DNA from: Pseudomonas helleri | GTDB lineage: Bacteria > Pseudomonadota > Gammaproteobacteria > Pseudomonadales > Pseudomonadaceae | Direction: 5' to 3' | DNA length: 64,000 nucleotides | NCBI RefSeq assembly: GCF_009600315.1 | Contig: NZ_WIWC01000006.1 | Location: forward strand, 114,187 to 178,186 | Part shown: positions 8,135 to 16,743 of the stretch, in pieces | Position numbering within the stretch: the first letter of the stretch is position 1 | Layout of the letters: each line of letters starts with the position of its first letter | Position numbers and translations under genes: made by a program | The notes under the pieces: generated by a model | Seen by the model: only the letters and a program-made list of their open reading frames with translations | Told to the model about the DNA's origin: nothing | Databases searched by the model: none

Positions 8135-8905
8135 TCAGCGAACCACACCTTCTTCGATGAATAACTTCAAAATGGCTTGAGCGCCCTCTTCTGCCGTCAC
8201 ATCTTTGAGCACTTGGCCAGAACCGCCCACGGCCTTGGCCGTGGCCGCTTTCATGCGCTCGGCGCCACTTTTGGCCTTAATCACTTTTAAGCGCTTGGGC
8301 CGCGGCTTGGCAGGTTGAAAAAGGGGTGATGTGGATAACTCTTCCACCGTCACCTCCACTGAATCTATATTCACTTCACCCCGCATGGCCGGACCATAAG
8401 CGCTTTGCCGGGGCTTGGGGGCGGCGTTATCCACAGTGGCCATAAAGGGCAGCCGCACTCTCAGACGACGACGCTGGCCACGGGGCAGCGCTTGCAGCAC
8501 CAGAGCGACACCGTTGTGGATAGATTCAATCTGCGCGATGCCCACCAGCAAGGGCCAGCCCAATTGTTCTGCCAACAGATAGGGCAACATGCCTGAGCCT
8601 TCGCCGGTTTCAGCCTGACTGCCAGCGAGCACCAGTTGCACACTGGATTCACGCAGGTAATTGGTTAACGCTGGTAACGCGTCGACACCGGGGGGTTGTT
8701 CCAGCACGTGCAACTCGGACAGGCCCATGCCCAGATAGGCGCGCAATGCCGGTTCGTGAGGGTTGCCGGCATGCAGCACGTGCAGGTTATCCCCCGCCAG
8801 CTGCAAGCCCAGTTCGACCGCACGGGCATCGTGTTCAGCGTGGCGCGCACGGCCGGAAGCGGGGTGTGCGCCAATGGATACCAGTGCAACGGTGGCGATA
8901 GTCAT
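8135..8905 (-). CDS. etfB: Electron transfer flavoprotein beta subunit (betaine cluster)
   Basis: A 256-residue EtfB-family subunit. With EtfA it should take electrons from the dimethylglycine demethylase flavin and deliver them to the membrane protein DgcB. The family core is visible as LVLAGSQAETGEGSGMLPYLLAEQLGWP and the AMP-binding region; the C-terminal third is a basic tail (RPKRLKVIKAKSGAERMKAA). GGAG lies eight bases before the ATG. It is separated from etfA by about 190 bases of family A repeats but lies in the same orientation. Three DnaA-box-like 9-mers (two exact) fall inside the gene. Confidence 0.85.
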   Translation of the reverse strand: MTIATVALVSIGAHPASGRARHAEHDARAVELGLQLAGDNLHVLHAGNPHEPALRAYLGMGLSELHVLEQPPGVDALPALTNYLRESSVQLVLAGSQAETGEGSGMLPYLLAEQLGWPLLVGIAQIESIHNGVALVLQALPRGQRRRLRVRLPFMATVDNAAPKPRQSAYGPAMRGEVNIDSVEVTVEELSTSPLFQPAKPRPKRLKVIKAKSGAERMKAATAKAVGGSGQVLKDVTAEEGAQAILKLFIEEGVVR

Positions 8906-9821
8906 TTATTGATCTCCAAAGCAAAAGCCCCTCACCCTAGCCCTCTCCCGGAGGGAGAGGGGACTGACCGCACGCGGTTTCACAAACCCTCACCCTAGCC
9001 CTCTCCCAAAGGGAGAGGGGACTGACCGCACGCGGTTTCGAGAACTCCGCAAATCTGCCCCCTCTCCCTCTGGGAGAGGGTTGGGGTGAGGGGCTTTTCA
9101 GGCTGCATCACGCTTAACCCCAGACCGCCACTTATCCACAGCCGCAATCAACGCCTGAAGAATCGCCCCACCCTCCCCAATCACTGACAAATCCGCCCGT
9201 TTGACCATGTCGCAGGCCGGGTCCAGGTTAATGGCCACCACCTTGTCGCAAGCGCCAATGCCTTGCAGGTGCTGGATCGCGCCACTGATACCCACCGCCA
9301 CATACACCCGTGCGGTAACCCAGGTTCCACTGGCACCCACCTGCCGCTCGCGGCCCATAAAACCATCGTCCACGGCCACACGCGAGGCGCCCTCCGTCGC
9401 CCCCAAGGCCGCCGCCGCCCTGTGGAAAAGTTCCCAGTCTTTAACGCCATTGCCACCGCTGAGAATAAATTCCGCTTCGGCCATGGGAATGGCAGCCGGA
9501 TCGACCTCCACCGCGCCTAAATCCTCGATACGCGCCAAACAGGGCACCACGGTTGTGGATAACTGCACCGGGATAACTTCGTGCCGCGTCTCACTCACCG
9601 GCTCGGCGCATTCAACCGCCGCCAGAATGATGCGCGGCACAACCCGCGTCACATCCTGTAAACCCGCCCCGGCGCGTCCCACACATTGATCGGCTTTAAC
9701 TTGCCAAACCCGCGTGGCGGGTCGCTCGCCGACACCGGCGGCAAATCGCCGGCCCAATTCGCCCCCGCCGCTGCGGCTGTCTGGCAACAACCAATGCCGG
9801 GGCGCAAACTGGTTATCCACA
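8330..9821. other. Five exact DnaA boxes inside etfB and etfA
   Basis: Exact TTATCCACA occurs at 8427-8435, 9132-9140 and 9813-9821 on the plus strand, and at 8330-8338 and 9554-9562 on the minus strand. One-mismatch forms are at 8515-8523 and 9421-9429. In the minus-strand boxes the protein reads Leu-Ser-Thr with the codon TTA, which is uncommon in this G+C-rich sequence. Read together with the three boxes at 7778-8107, this is a cluster of eight in about 2 kb. Confidence 0.65.
8926..9097. repeat. Family A repeat, three copies
   Basis: Two direct copies (about 8926-8975 and 8985-9035, both running into GACTGACCGCACGCGGTTTC) and one inverted copy (9057-9097) fill the etfA-etfB spacer. They may modulate how much etfB message is made relative to etfA. 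Confidence 0.8.
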
Positions 9822-10309
9822 GCCCGTAAGCTCAGGACCTGCTGCTCCGGTGCATACCCTTCGCTGTCGAGCAACAACAGCCGGTCAACACCGGCGCGGT
9901 CAAAGGCCGTTTCTTTTACCTCACCAAACACCACCGCCAACACCGCACCGTCTGCACCTGCCAGTTGCCGAGCCAGCCCCAGCACATCGCGGTCGTGGCT
10001 ACTGAGCCGCCCGCCGATCATGTCCGGCACCACGGCGATGAAAAACGCCGGGGCAGCGACTTGATGCAGCGGCACTTGAACCTCAATGCTAGCTGAACGC
10101 TTGGTGACGCCAGCCTGCTGCGCACCGCTGCGGTCTATGCGTTTGATGCCGTTGGGACCCATAAACCCGACGGCGTGGACGTTCTTGCGGATCACGCCAT
10201 TGGGCCCCATCCAGGACGACTGCGCCGGTTGCATGGCGGCATGCAGCGGATGCAGGCGATTACGCGCAATACGCTCAGCACGCGGGTCGCGGCGAATGAT
10301 GTCACTCAT
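9098..10309 (-). CDS. etfA: Electron transfer flavoprotein alpha subunit (betaine cluster)
   Basis: A 403-residue EtfA. The C-terminal FAD domain is clear: GASGTWVTARVYVAVGISGA, then VVAINLDPACDMVKRADLSV. It is longer at the N-terminus than housekeeping EtfA proteins, with a segment containing two WMGPNGVI/FMGPNGIK repeats (about residues 33-56). The ATG overlaps the dgcB stop by four bases (ATGA), and GAGG lies eight bases upstream, so it is coupled to dgcB. With EtfB it forms the soluble carrier for dimethylglycine demethylation. Confidence 0.88.
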   Translation of the reverse strand: MSDIIRRDPRAERIARNRLHPLHAAMQPAQSSWMGPNGVIRKNVHAVGFMGPNGIKRIDRSGAQQAGVTKRSASIEVQVPLHQVAAPAFFIAVVPDMIGGRLSSHDRDVLGLARQLAGADGAVLAVVFGEVKETAFDRAGVDRLLLLDSEGYAPEQQVLSLRAVDNQFAPRHWLLPDSRSGGGELGRRFAAGVGERPATRVWQVKADQCVGRAGAGLQDVTRVVPRIILAAVECAEPVSETRHEVIPVQLSTTVVPCLARIEDLGAVEVDPAAIPMAEAEFILSGGNGVKDWELFHRAAAALGATEGASRVAVDDGFMGRERQVGASGTWVTARVYVAVGISGAIQHLQGIGACDKVVAINLDPACDMVKRADLSVIGEGGAILQALIAAVDKWRSGVKRDAA

Positions 10310-12249
10310 GCAATCACCTCAGGTTCCAGGCGTTTAGCCGGTTTGGCGGGCACGGCAGGTTCGATCAGCGCGTCGGCCACCAGTTCGGCAATGTCTTTGA
10401 CCTGCGGCCGGGGTTCGACCACGCCTTCGAGCATCGCGGTGCATTGCGGACAGCCCACAGCCACCCGCTCGGCAGCTGTCTGGCGAATATCGTCCATGCG
10501 CATATCGGGAATGCGCTGTTTACCGGGAATGTCGGTAATCGGCGCCCCACCGCCGCCGCCGCAGCAGCGCGAGCGAAAGCCCGAACGCTGCATTTCTTTG
10601 ACCTCGATCCCCAGTGCACGCAATACCGCACGCGGTGCCTCGTATTCGCCGTTATAACGGCCCAGGTAACACGGGTCGTGATAGGTCATGCTGCCTCCCG
10701 TGTCGGCCTTCAAATCCAGCAACCCGGCGCTGATCAGTTCGGCCATATAGGTGCTGTGATGCTGGACCCGGTAGTCGCCGCCAAAGGCGCCGTATTCGTT
10801 TTTCAGCACATGGAAACTGTGCGGATCACAGGTCACGATACGGTTGAACCGATACTGCGCCAGCGTCTGGATATTGCGCTTGGCAAGCCCCTGAAACGTG
10901 GCTTCATCACCCAGACGCCGGGCTACGTCACCGCTGTCGCGCTCTTCCAGCCCCAGCACCGCAAAGTTGACCCCCGCCGCTTTCAGTACTTTGACAAAGG
11001 CGCGCAAGGTGCGCTGGTTACGCATGTCGAATGCCCCGTCACCGACCCAGAACAACACGTCCACCGCCGGGGTGTCGCGCATCAGATCCAGGTTCAAATC
11101 CGCCGCCCAATTGAGTCTTCCGCCGGGGGCAAAGCCGCCGGGGTTGTCCGTAGCAATCAGGTTATCGAGCACCTGTGCACCGTTGTTCGGGGTGGCGCCT
11201 TTTTCCAGCGTCAGAAAACGGCGCATGTCGACGATGGCGTCTACGTGCTCGATCATCATCGGGCACTCTTCAACACAGGCCCGGCAGGTGGTGCATGACC
11301 ACAATGTGTCGGCGTCTACCAAGCCATTGACGATGGGTTGGTGCGGGTTGCCGCCGTGTTCGCCAATCGGCTTGCCGGGGTAGGGGCTGCCGGCAAAATG
11401 CGCGTCGGTGCCGCCCGCCAGACCCACCACCATGTCCTGAATCAACTTTTTCGGATTCAACGGCTGGCCAGCCGCGAAGGCCGGGCACGCGGCTTCGCAC
11501 TTGCCGCATTGCACGCAGGCATCAAAGCCCAGCAATTGGTTCCAGGTGAAATCCTTGGGTTTTTCCACGCCCAAGGGCGCACTGCGATCATTCAAATCCA
11601 AAGGTTTTAAACCGGTGGAGCGACCGCCACCAAAGCGCTCGGGGCGGCGGTGCCAGGCCAGATGCAGAGCACCGGCAAAGGCATGCTTCATCGGTCCGCC
11701 CCAGGTCATGCCCAAGAACATCTCCGACACGCCCCACGCTACGCCCACGGCCAACACTGCCGCCAACATCCAGCCGCCAAATCCCTCGGGCAACAGTCCC
11801 GCAACCGGCAAGGTGAGGATGAAAAAACTCGCGCTGAACACCAGCAAACTTTTTGGCAAGCGCATCCACGGGCCTTTGGACAGGCGCGAAGGGGGATTGA
11901 GGCGGCGCTTGAAGACGAACACCGCGCCGACAAACATCAGCACCGTGGCGAACAATAAGGCGTAACCGAGGATGCGGTTATGCAGGCCCAAACCGTGAGC
12001 CAGAATCGCCAGAATCGCTGCCAGCACAAACCCGCCCGCCGTGGCGACGTGGGTGTTGGCCATGTATTTGTCGCGGGCGACCACATGGTGCAGGTCGACC
12101 ATGTAACGACGCGGCATGGCCAGCAGGCCGCCGAGCAGATCAACGTTGGACGGGCGGCCACGACGCCACATCTGGAGGCGGCGAATGGCGCCGATGACGG
12201 CCAGGCTGAGCGCGGCGAAGAGCAGCAGTGGCAGTAGAACATTCAGCAT
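10306..12249 (-). CDS. dgcB: Dimethylglycine catabolism membrane Fe-S protein DgcB
   Basis: A 647-residue membrane protein resembling heterodisulfide reductase/ETF-quinone-type oxidoreductases. The N-terminal part has about five hydrophobic segments (residues 3-20, 70-88, 95-113, 135-152, 158-180). Two 4Fe-4S motifs follow: Cys245/248/251/255 and Cys319/322/325/329. The C-terminal half carries CCG-type cysteine motifs (CYLGRYNGEYE, SRCCGGGGGAP). It probably passes electrons from the ETF to the quinone pool. GGGAG precedes the ATG. Loss of the homologous P. aeruginosa gene blocks growth on dimethylglycine. Confidence 0.9.
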   Translation of the reverse strand: MLNVLLPLLLFAALSLAVIGAIRRLQMWRRGRPSNVDLLGGLLAMPRRYMVDLHHVVARDKYMANTHVATAGGFVLAAILAILAHGLGLHNRILGYALLFATVLMFVGAVFVFKRRLNPPSRLSKGPWMRLPKSLLVFSASFFILTLPVAGLLPEGFGGWMLAAVLAVGVAWGVSEMFLGMTWGGPMKHAFAGALHLAWHRRPERFGGGRSTGLKPLDLNDRSAPLGVEKPKDFTWNQLLGFDACVQCGKCEAACPAFAAGQPLNPKKLIQDMVVGLAGGTDAHFAGSPYPGKPIGEHGGNPHQPIVNGLVDADTLWSCTTCRACVEECPMMIEHVDAIVDMRRFLTLEKGATPNNGAQVLDNLIATDNPGGFAPGGRLNWAADLNLDLMRDTPAVDVLFWVGDGAFDMRNQRTLRAFVKVLKAAGVNFAVLGLEERDSGDVARRLGDEATFQGLAKRNIQTLAQYRFNRIVTCDPHSFHVLKNEYGAFGGDYRVQHHSTYMAELISAGLLDLKADTGGSMTYHDPCYLGRYNGEYEAPRAVLRALGIEVKEMQRSGFRSRCCGGGGGAPITDIPGKQRIPDMRMDDIRQTAAERVAVGCPQCTAMLEGVVEPRPQVKDIAELVADALIEPAVPAKPAKRLEPEVIA

Positions 12250-12284
12250 GGGGGGCTCCCCTTGAAATTCGGTGGGGTCACACG

Positions 12285-12356
12285 ACCCTCACCCTAACCC
12301 TCTCCCAAAGGGAGAGGGGACTGACCGCACGCGCAGCATTAGCCTGGGGTGAGGAC
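12285..12356. repeat. Family A repeat between dgcA and dgcB
   Basis: A direct copy with the GACTGACCGCACGCG tail seen in the etf spacer, ending in a short inverted GGGGTGAGG. Confidence 0.75.
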
Positions 12357-12367
12357 CAAGGATGTAC

Positions 12368-14428
12368 TCAAAAATCCTTGCACAACCGCAGCGCGTCATA
12401 GATCGCCGCATGCACGTTGCGCTGAGCCACGCAGTCACCAATACGGAACAGCAAATAACCCTCCCCCGCCACGTTCAAACACGGCTGCGGCTGGATCGCA
12501 AACAGCGCCTCAACATCAATCTGGCCCTTGTTGCGTGAGTCCGGTTTAAGCGCGTAATACAGCTCCTCATCCGGACGCACGCCGTTTTCAATGATCACCT
12601 GATCGACCACCCGCTCTTCTTTGGCGCCCGTGTATTCGTTCTCCAGCACCGCCACCAATTGATCGCCTTCGCGGTAGACCTTCTCCAGCATCATGTCGCC
12701 GGTCATGATCACTTCTTTGGGGTACAAGCTGCGGTAATAGGTGGGGAAAGACGTGCCGCCAACCGCCACGCCAGGCTTGGTGTCGTCGGTCACGATCTCG
12801 ACCTGCGCGCCCTTATCCGCCGCAAAGTCGGCCACCGACATACCGGTAAATTCGCAAATGGTGTCGTACACCAAGACGTTTTTCCCCGGCGCAACCTTGC
12901 CGTCCAGCACGTCCCAACTGCTCACCACCAGCCCCTCGGCCGCCCCCCAATGCTCGTTCTGCTCCACAAAGGAATGGCCGCCGACCGCCAGCACCACGAT
13001 GTCCGGGCGCAGGTCGAGAATCGTCGGCAAATCCGCCGCCGTGCCCAACCGCACATCGACGTTCAAACGCGCCAGCTCCAATTGAAACCAGCGTGTGATA
13101 CCGGCCATTTGATCGCGCTGCGGGGCTTTGGAGGCCGTGGTGATTTGCCCGCCAATGGCGTCTTTTTTCTCGAACAGCGTCACGTCATGGCCGCGCTCAG
13201 CCGCCACCCGCGCCGCCTCCATGCCCGCAGGCCCTGCACCGACGATCACCACCTTGCGTTTAGGCCCAGTGGTTTTCTGAATGATGTGCGGCACGCCCAT
13301 GTATTCGCGGGACGTGGCCGCGTTTTGGATGCACAGCACGTCCAGCCCTTGATACTGGCGGTCGATGCAATAGTTGGCGCCCACGCATTGTTTGATCTGG
13401 TCGACCTGACCCATTTTGATTTTGGCGATCAGGTGCGGGTCGGCAATGTGCGCGCGGGTCATGCCGACCATGTCGACGTAGCCGCCCTCCAGAATCCGCG
13501 TCGCCTGATTCGGGTCCTTGATGTTTTGCGCGTGCAGCACCGGCGCCTTTACCACTTCCTTGATGCCAGCCGCCAAATGCAAAAACGGCTCCGGTGGATA
13601 ACTCATGTTGGGGATCACGTTGGCGAGCGTGTTGTGGGTGTCGCAGCCCGAACCGACCACACCGATAAAATCCAGCATGCCGGTGTCGTCGTAGTACTTG
13701 GCGATCTGTTTCATGTCCTCATGGCTGAGGCCGTCGGGGTGGAATTCGTCACCGCACAGGCGGATGCCCACGCAGAAATCCGGGCCGACCTCAGCACGCA
13801 CGGCCTTGAGCACTTCGAGGCCAAAACGCATGCGATTTTCAAAACTGCCGCCCCATTCATCCGTGCGCTTGTTCACCCGCGGGCTCCAGAACTGGTCGAT
13901 CATGTGCTGATGCACCGCCGACAGCTCCACCCCGTCCAGCCCACCGGCCTTGGCCCGGCCTGCGGCGCTGGCGTAATTGCCGATGATGCGCCAGATCTCT
14001 TCTGGCTCAATGGTCTTGCACGTGGCCCGATGCACCGGCTCACGCACACCCGAGGGCGACATCAGGGTCGGCCAGTTGAACCCGTCCCAGCGCGAGCGAC
14101 GGCCCATGTGGGTAATCTGGATCATGATTTTGGCGCCGTGCTTGTGCATGGCATCGGCCAAATTCTGGAAGTGCGGGATGATGCGATCGGTGCTCAGGTT
14201 GACCGAACTCCACCACTCTTGCGGGCTGTCGATGGCCACCACCGAAGAACCGCCACAAATGGCCAGACCGATACCGCCCTTGGCTTTTTGTTCGTAGTAC
14301 TGCACATAACGCTCGGTGGTCATGCCGCCGTCGGTGGCATACACCTCGGCGTGAGCAGTGCTCAGCACACGGTTGCGGATGGTCAGTTTGCCGATTTGAA
14401 TCGGCTCAAACATTGCTTCGAACGCCAT
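12368..14428 (-). CDS. dgcA: Dimethylglycine demethylase DgcA
   Basis: A 686-residue enzyme of the trimethylamine dehydrogenase/2,4-dienoyl-CoA reductase type, taking dimethylglycine to sarcosine. The N-terminal half is an FMN-binding barrel of the old yellow enzyme family (IQITHMGRRSRW; AVHQHMIDQFWSPRVNKRTD). The C-terminal half has the dinucleotide fold VVIVGAGPAGMEAARVAAERG. The Fe-S segment is odd: Cys348, Cys354 and Cys366 are present, but the second ligand position is Ala351. GAGGA lies seven bases before the ATG, 15 bases after the DUF5943 stop. Confidence 0.92.
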   Translation of the reverse strand: MAFEAMFEPIQIGKLTIRNRVLSTAHAEVYATDGGMTTERYVQYYEQKAKGGIGLAICGGSSVVAIDSPQEWWSSVNLSTDRIIPHFQNLADAMHKHGAKIMIQITHMGRRSRWDGFNWPTLMSPSGVREPVHRATCKTIEPEEIWRIIGNYASAAGRAKAGGLDGVELSAVHQHMIDQFWSPRVNKRTDEWGGSFENRMRFGLEVLKAVRAEVGPDFCVGIRLCGDEFHPDGLSHEDMKQIAKYYDDTGMLDFIGVVGSGCDTHNTLANVIPNMSYPPEPFLHLAAGIKEVVKAPVLHAQNIKDPNQATRILEGGYVDMVGMTRAHIADPHLIAKIKMGQVDQIKQCVGANYCIDRQYQGLDVLCIQNAATSREYMGVPHIIQKTTGPKRKVVIVGAGPAGMEAARVAAERGHDVTLFEKKDAIGGQITTASKAPQRDQMAGITRWFQLELARLNVDVRLGTAADLPTILDLRPDIVVLAVGGHSFVEQNEHWGAAEGLVVSSWDVLDGKVAPGKNVLVYDTICEFTGMSVADFAADKGAQVEIVTDDTKPGVAVGGTSFPTYYRSLYPKEVIMTGDMMLEKVYREGDQLVAVLENEYTGAKEERVVDQVIIENGVRPDEELYYALKPDSRNKGQIDVEALFAIQPQPCLNVAGEGYLLFRIGDCVAQRNVHAAIYDALRLCKDF

Positions 14429-14443
14429 ATCCCGATCCTCGAC

Positions 14444-14974
14444 TTACAACGGCTTGACGATAAACAGACCGTGGTCGTGGCCTTCTTCCGAACCGCTGTA
14501 CACCTGCTCGGCCACGGTGCGAAGGCTGCTGCCACGGGCGTGCAGAATCTGGTCCATCGCGCCTGCAAACCAGCCCGTGAACATGTAATCCACCTTGCGC
14601 CCGACCTTGCCGTACACATAGACGAAACAGGAGTGTTCCAGCTTGATCGTGGCCGTGCCCTTGTCGAGGTCGATGTCCAGTAACGTGAACAGCCCCCAGC
14701 CGCGTTGCGACAGGCGTTTCATGTAGTGCTCAAACACCGCGACCCCTTCAAGGCCGTGGCATTCGGCTTCTTTTTCGCACCAGTGCCAAGCGGATTTGTA
14801 GCCCGCCTTGTAGAGGATTTCGGCGTAGGCCTCGGCCCCCAGCACCTCCTCGATGCCCCTATGGTTGTTAACGAAAAAGTGCCGTGGCACATAGAGCATG
14901 GGCAGCGCGTCGGAGGTCCAGACGCCGGTTTCGCTGTCGACTTCGATAGGCAATTGCGGGGCGATTTTAGCCAT
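14444..14974 (-). CDS. DUF5943 protein of the dimethylglycine operon
   Basis: A 176-residue soluble protein matching the small gene that sits between the dipeptidase and dgcA in P. aeruginosa (PA5397). It looks like a 4-vinyl-reductase (V4R)-type domain: LEGVAVFEHYMKRLSQRGWGLFTLLDID, then a conserved HSCFVYVYGK segment and a late GWFAGAMDQIL helix. ATG 14974 is preceded by GGAG nine bases away; a TTG five codons upstream lies inside that site. Conserved position suggests an accessory role in dimethylglycine use, but no activity is established. Confidence 0.75.
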   Translation of the reverse strand: MAKIAPQLPIEVDSETGVWTSDALPMLYVPRHFFVNNHRGIEEVLGAEAYAEILYKAGYKSAWHWCEKEAECHGLEGVAVFEHYMKRLSQRGWGLFTLLDIDLDKGTATIKLEHSCFVYVYGKVGRKVDYMFTGWFAGAMDQILHARGSSLRTVAEQVYSGSEEGHDHGLFIVKPL

Positions 14975-15004
14975 GACATCAAACTCCAAATATTATTAAG
15001 CCCC

Positions 15005-15135
15005 GTAGCAGCTGCCGAAGGCTGCGTTCGGGCGCGAAGCGGTCGTGAAACCAGCCACCGCGCTCTTGCGGGAAAATTTTGCAATACGGGTTTACGACTG
15101 CTTCGCAGCCGGACGCAGCCTTCGGCAGCTGCTAC
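15005..15135. repeat. BIME-type repeat, family B
   Basis: Family B is a pair of long inverted arms, GTAGCAGCTGCCGAAGGCTG and its mirror ending GGCAGCTGCTAC, with a variable centre. Here it separates the dipeptidase and DUF5943 genes. Confidence 0.85.
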
Positions 15136-15152
15136 GCAAACAGTGGTTGCGG

Positions 15153-16130
15153 TTACTCGCCCCAGACGTCTTTCAGGACATTGACCCAGTTCTCGCCCAT
15201 GATCTTGCGCACCACGCGTTCGCTGTGGCCGCGCTTGAGCAAGGTGTCGGTGAGGTTGGGAAACTCACCCACGGTTCGGATGCCCAGCGGGTTGATGATC
15301 TTGCCGAAGCTGGTCAGACGCCGGGCGTAGCCCTTGTCGTGGGTCAGCATTTCGAAAAAGTCCTGACCGTGCCCTTGGGTAAAATCAGTGCCAATACCAA
15401 TCGCGTCTTCGCCGACGATATTCATCGTGTATTCGATGGCTTCGGCGTAGTCGTCAATGGTCGAGTCGATGCCCTTGGCCAGAAACGGCGCAAACATGGT
15501 CACGCCGACAAAACCACCGTGGTCGGCGATAAATTTGAGTTCAGCGTCGGATTTGTTACGAGGATGTTCTTTCAGGCCGGAAGGCAGGCAGTGCGAGTAG
15601 CACACTGGTTTTTTGGAGGCCAGAATCACCTCTTCAGAGGTGGTGGAACCCACATGGGACAGGTCGCACATGATGCCCACGCGGTTCATTTCGGCCACCA
15701 CTTCGCGGCCAAAACCCGATAACCCACCGTCGCGTTCGTAGCAGCCCGTGCCCACCAGATTCTGGGTGTTGTAGCACATCTGCACCACACCCACGCCCAG
15801 CTGTTTGAAGATCTCGATATAGCCCAGTTGATCTTCAAACGCATGGGCATTCTGAAAGCCAAAAATGATCCCGGTCTTGCCCTGTTCCTTGGCGCGGCGA
15901 ATGTCGGCGGTGGTTTTGACCGGGATTACCAGATCGCTGTTATCGCGAATGAGGGTCTGGCTGGCGACGATATTGTTGATGGTGGCCTGAAACCCTTCCC
16001 ACACCGACACGGTGCAGTTGGCGGCGGTCAAGCCGCCCTTGCGCATGTCTTCAAACAACTCGCGGTTCCATTTGGCAATGATCAGCCCGTCGATAACGAT
16101 GCTGTCTGCGTGCAACTCGGCTGGGCTCAT
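15153..16130 (-). CDS. Membrane-dipeptidase-type hydrolase (peptidase M19)
   Basis: A 325-residue renal-dipeptidase family protein, equivalent in position to PA5396. The usual metal-ligand segments are partly visible: SHVGSTTSEE, YSHCLPSG and GIGTDFTQGHG near residue 245. The first family metal motif (HxD) is replaced by DGLIIAKWN. There is no signal peptide. It heads the dgc cluster, separated from DUF5943 by a BIME. AAGGGG lies eight bases before the ATG. The substrate in betaine breakdown is unknown. Confidence 0.8.
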   Translation of the reverse strand: MSPAELHADSIVIDGLIIAKWNRELFEDMRKGGLTAANCTVSVWEGFQATINNIVASQTLIRDNSDLVIPVKTTADIRRAKEQGKTGIIFGFQNAHAFEDQLGYIEIFKQLGVGVVQMCYNTQNLVGTGCYERDGGLSGFGREVVAEMNRVGIMCDLSHVGSTTSEEVILASKKPVCYSHCLPSGLKEHPRNKSDAELKFIADHGGFVGVTMFAPFLAKGIDSTIDDYAEAIEYTMNIVGEDAIGIGTDFTQGHGQDFFEMLTHDKGYARRLTSFGKIINPLGIRTVGEFPNLTDTLLKRGHSERVVRKIMGENWVNVLKDVWGE

Positions 16131-16143
16131 CAGGCGTCCCCTT

Positions 16144-16171
16144 ATCGGCGATTGCTGCGCCGAATCGTCTG
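16144..16171 (-). promoter_or_regulatory. Weak candidate GbdR half-sites upstream of the dgc cluster
   Basis: ATCG cores recur exactly 20 bases apart (16144 and 16164), the same spacing as the repeats ahead of gbcA/gbcB, in the region expected for the dipeptidase/dgc promoter. The shared sequence is short, so this is suggestive only. Confidence 0.2.
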
Positions 16172-16323
16172 CCGGCGCTTTGGGGCCAGCATAGGCTTGG
16201 GGTCAAAAACAGCCGGGTGCAAAAGCGACAGCGCGATTGCCGAAAGCGTCAATGAGCACCTTGGCTGTTCATTGGCCGACGCATCAGCCAGAATCGGCCC
16301 CAACTCTGGATTAGGAAGCCGCA

Positions 16324-16725
16324 ATGAAATCGATTCTCCTGGCCTTGGCGTTGATCACCAGCGGCGCCTACGCAGCCGATGATGCCGACTACAACCCGTG
16401 TGATGCCGTCGAAAACGACCAGCAAACGCTGGCGTGTTCCGTGTTCAGCAAAAATGCCGCCGAGCAATTGCTGACCGAAAACTACGAGGCCCTGCAAACA
16501 CGCATGACCTCGTTGTATGGCTCAAACCCGACCCAGCTCAATAACATCATCAGCAAGATCAAAGCCGCGCAAGCGCTGTGGCTGCATCAGCGTGACGCCG
16601 ATTGCGCCATTGCGGTGTTCCCGGCCACCGCCGGCACCGACACCTACAACATCGCCCTCAATGACTGCATGGCCGCCATCAGTGACGACCGCTCAGAGTT
16701 TCTGGAATCCATCGGCCAGGAGTGA
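16324..16725 (+). CDS. Secreted LprI/DUF1311-type protein
   Basis: A 133-residue protein with a clear signal peptide (MKSILLALALITSGAYA, cleavage about residue 18). The mature part has the DUF1311/lysozyme-inhibitor LprI N-terminal pattern: four cysteines (in NPCDAV, LACSV, DADCAIA and NDCMA), and a WLHQRDADC helix. It probably acts in the periplasm; lysozyme inhibition is known only for some family members. AGGAAG precedes the ATG. It is divergent from the dipeptidase. Confidence 0.75.
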   Translation: MKSILLALALITSGAYAADDADYNPCDAVENDQQTLACSVFSKNAAEQLLTENYEALQTRMTSLYGSNPTQLNNIISKIKAAQALWLHQRDADCAIAVFPATAGTDTYNIALNDCMAAISDDRSEFLESIGQE

Positions 16726-16743
16726 TCACCGCATTTGATTCCC

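Noticed and set aside
8926..9097. CRISPR array
   Set aside because: The repeats are palindromic, irregularly spaced and inverted relative to each other, and recur alone elsewhere; no spacer pattern or cas gene is present.
7613..9850. The chromosome's main replication origin
   Set aside because: The box density would suit it, but dnaA, dnaN, recF, rpmH and gidA are all absent and the neighbours are betaine genes; an accessory or control locus is the more modest reading.
2112..13597. Extra DnaA boxes at about 2112 and 13590
   Set aside because: These read TTATCCACC (one mismatch), are isolated and lie in ordinary coding sequence, so they were not counted.
12659..14683. Long plus-strand frame of 674 codons opposite dgcA
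   Set aside because: It is a mirror of dgcA produced by G+C-rich codon bias: His/Arg-rich, no family resemblance, no ribosome site. The same holds for the other long antisense frames such as 28148-29530, 30346-31701, 41523-43004 and 53328-55487.
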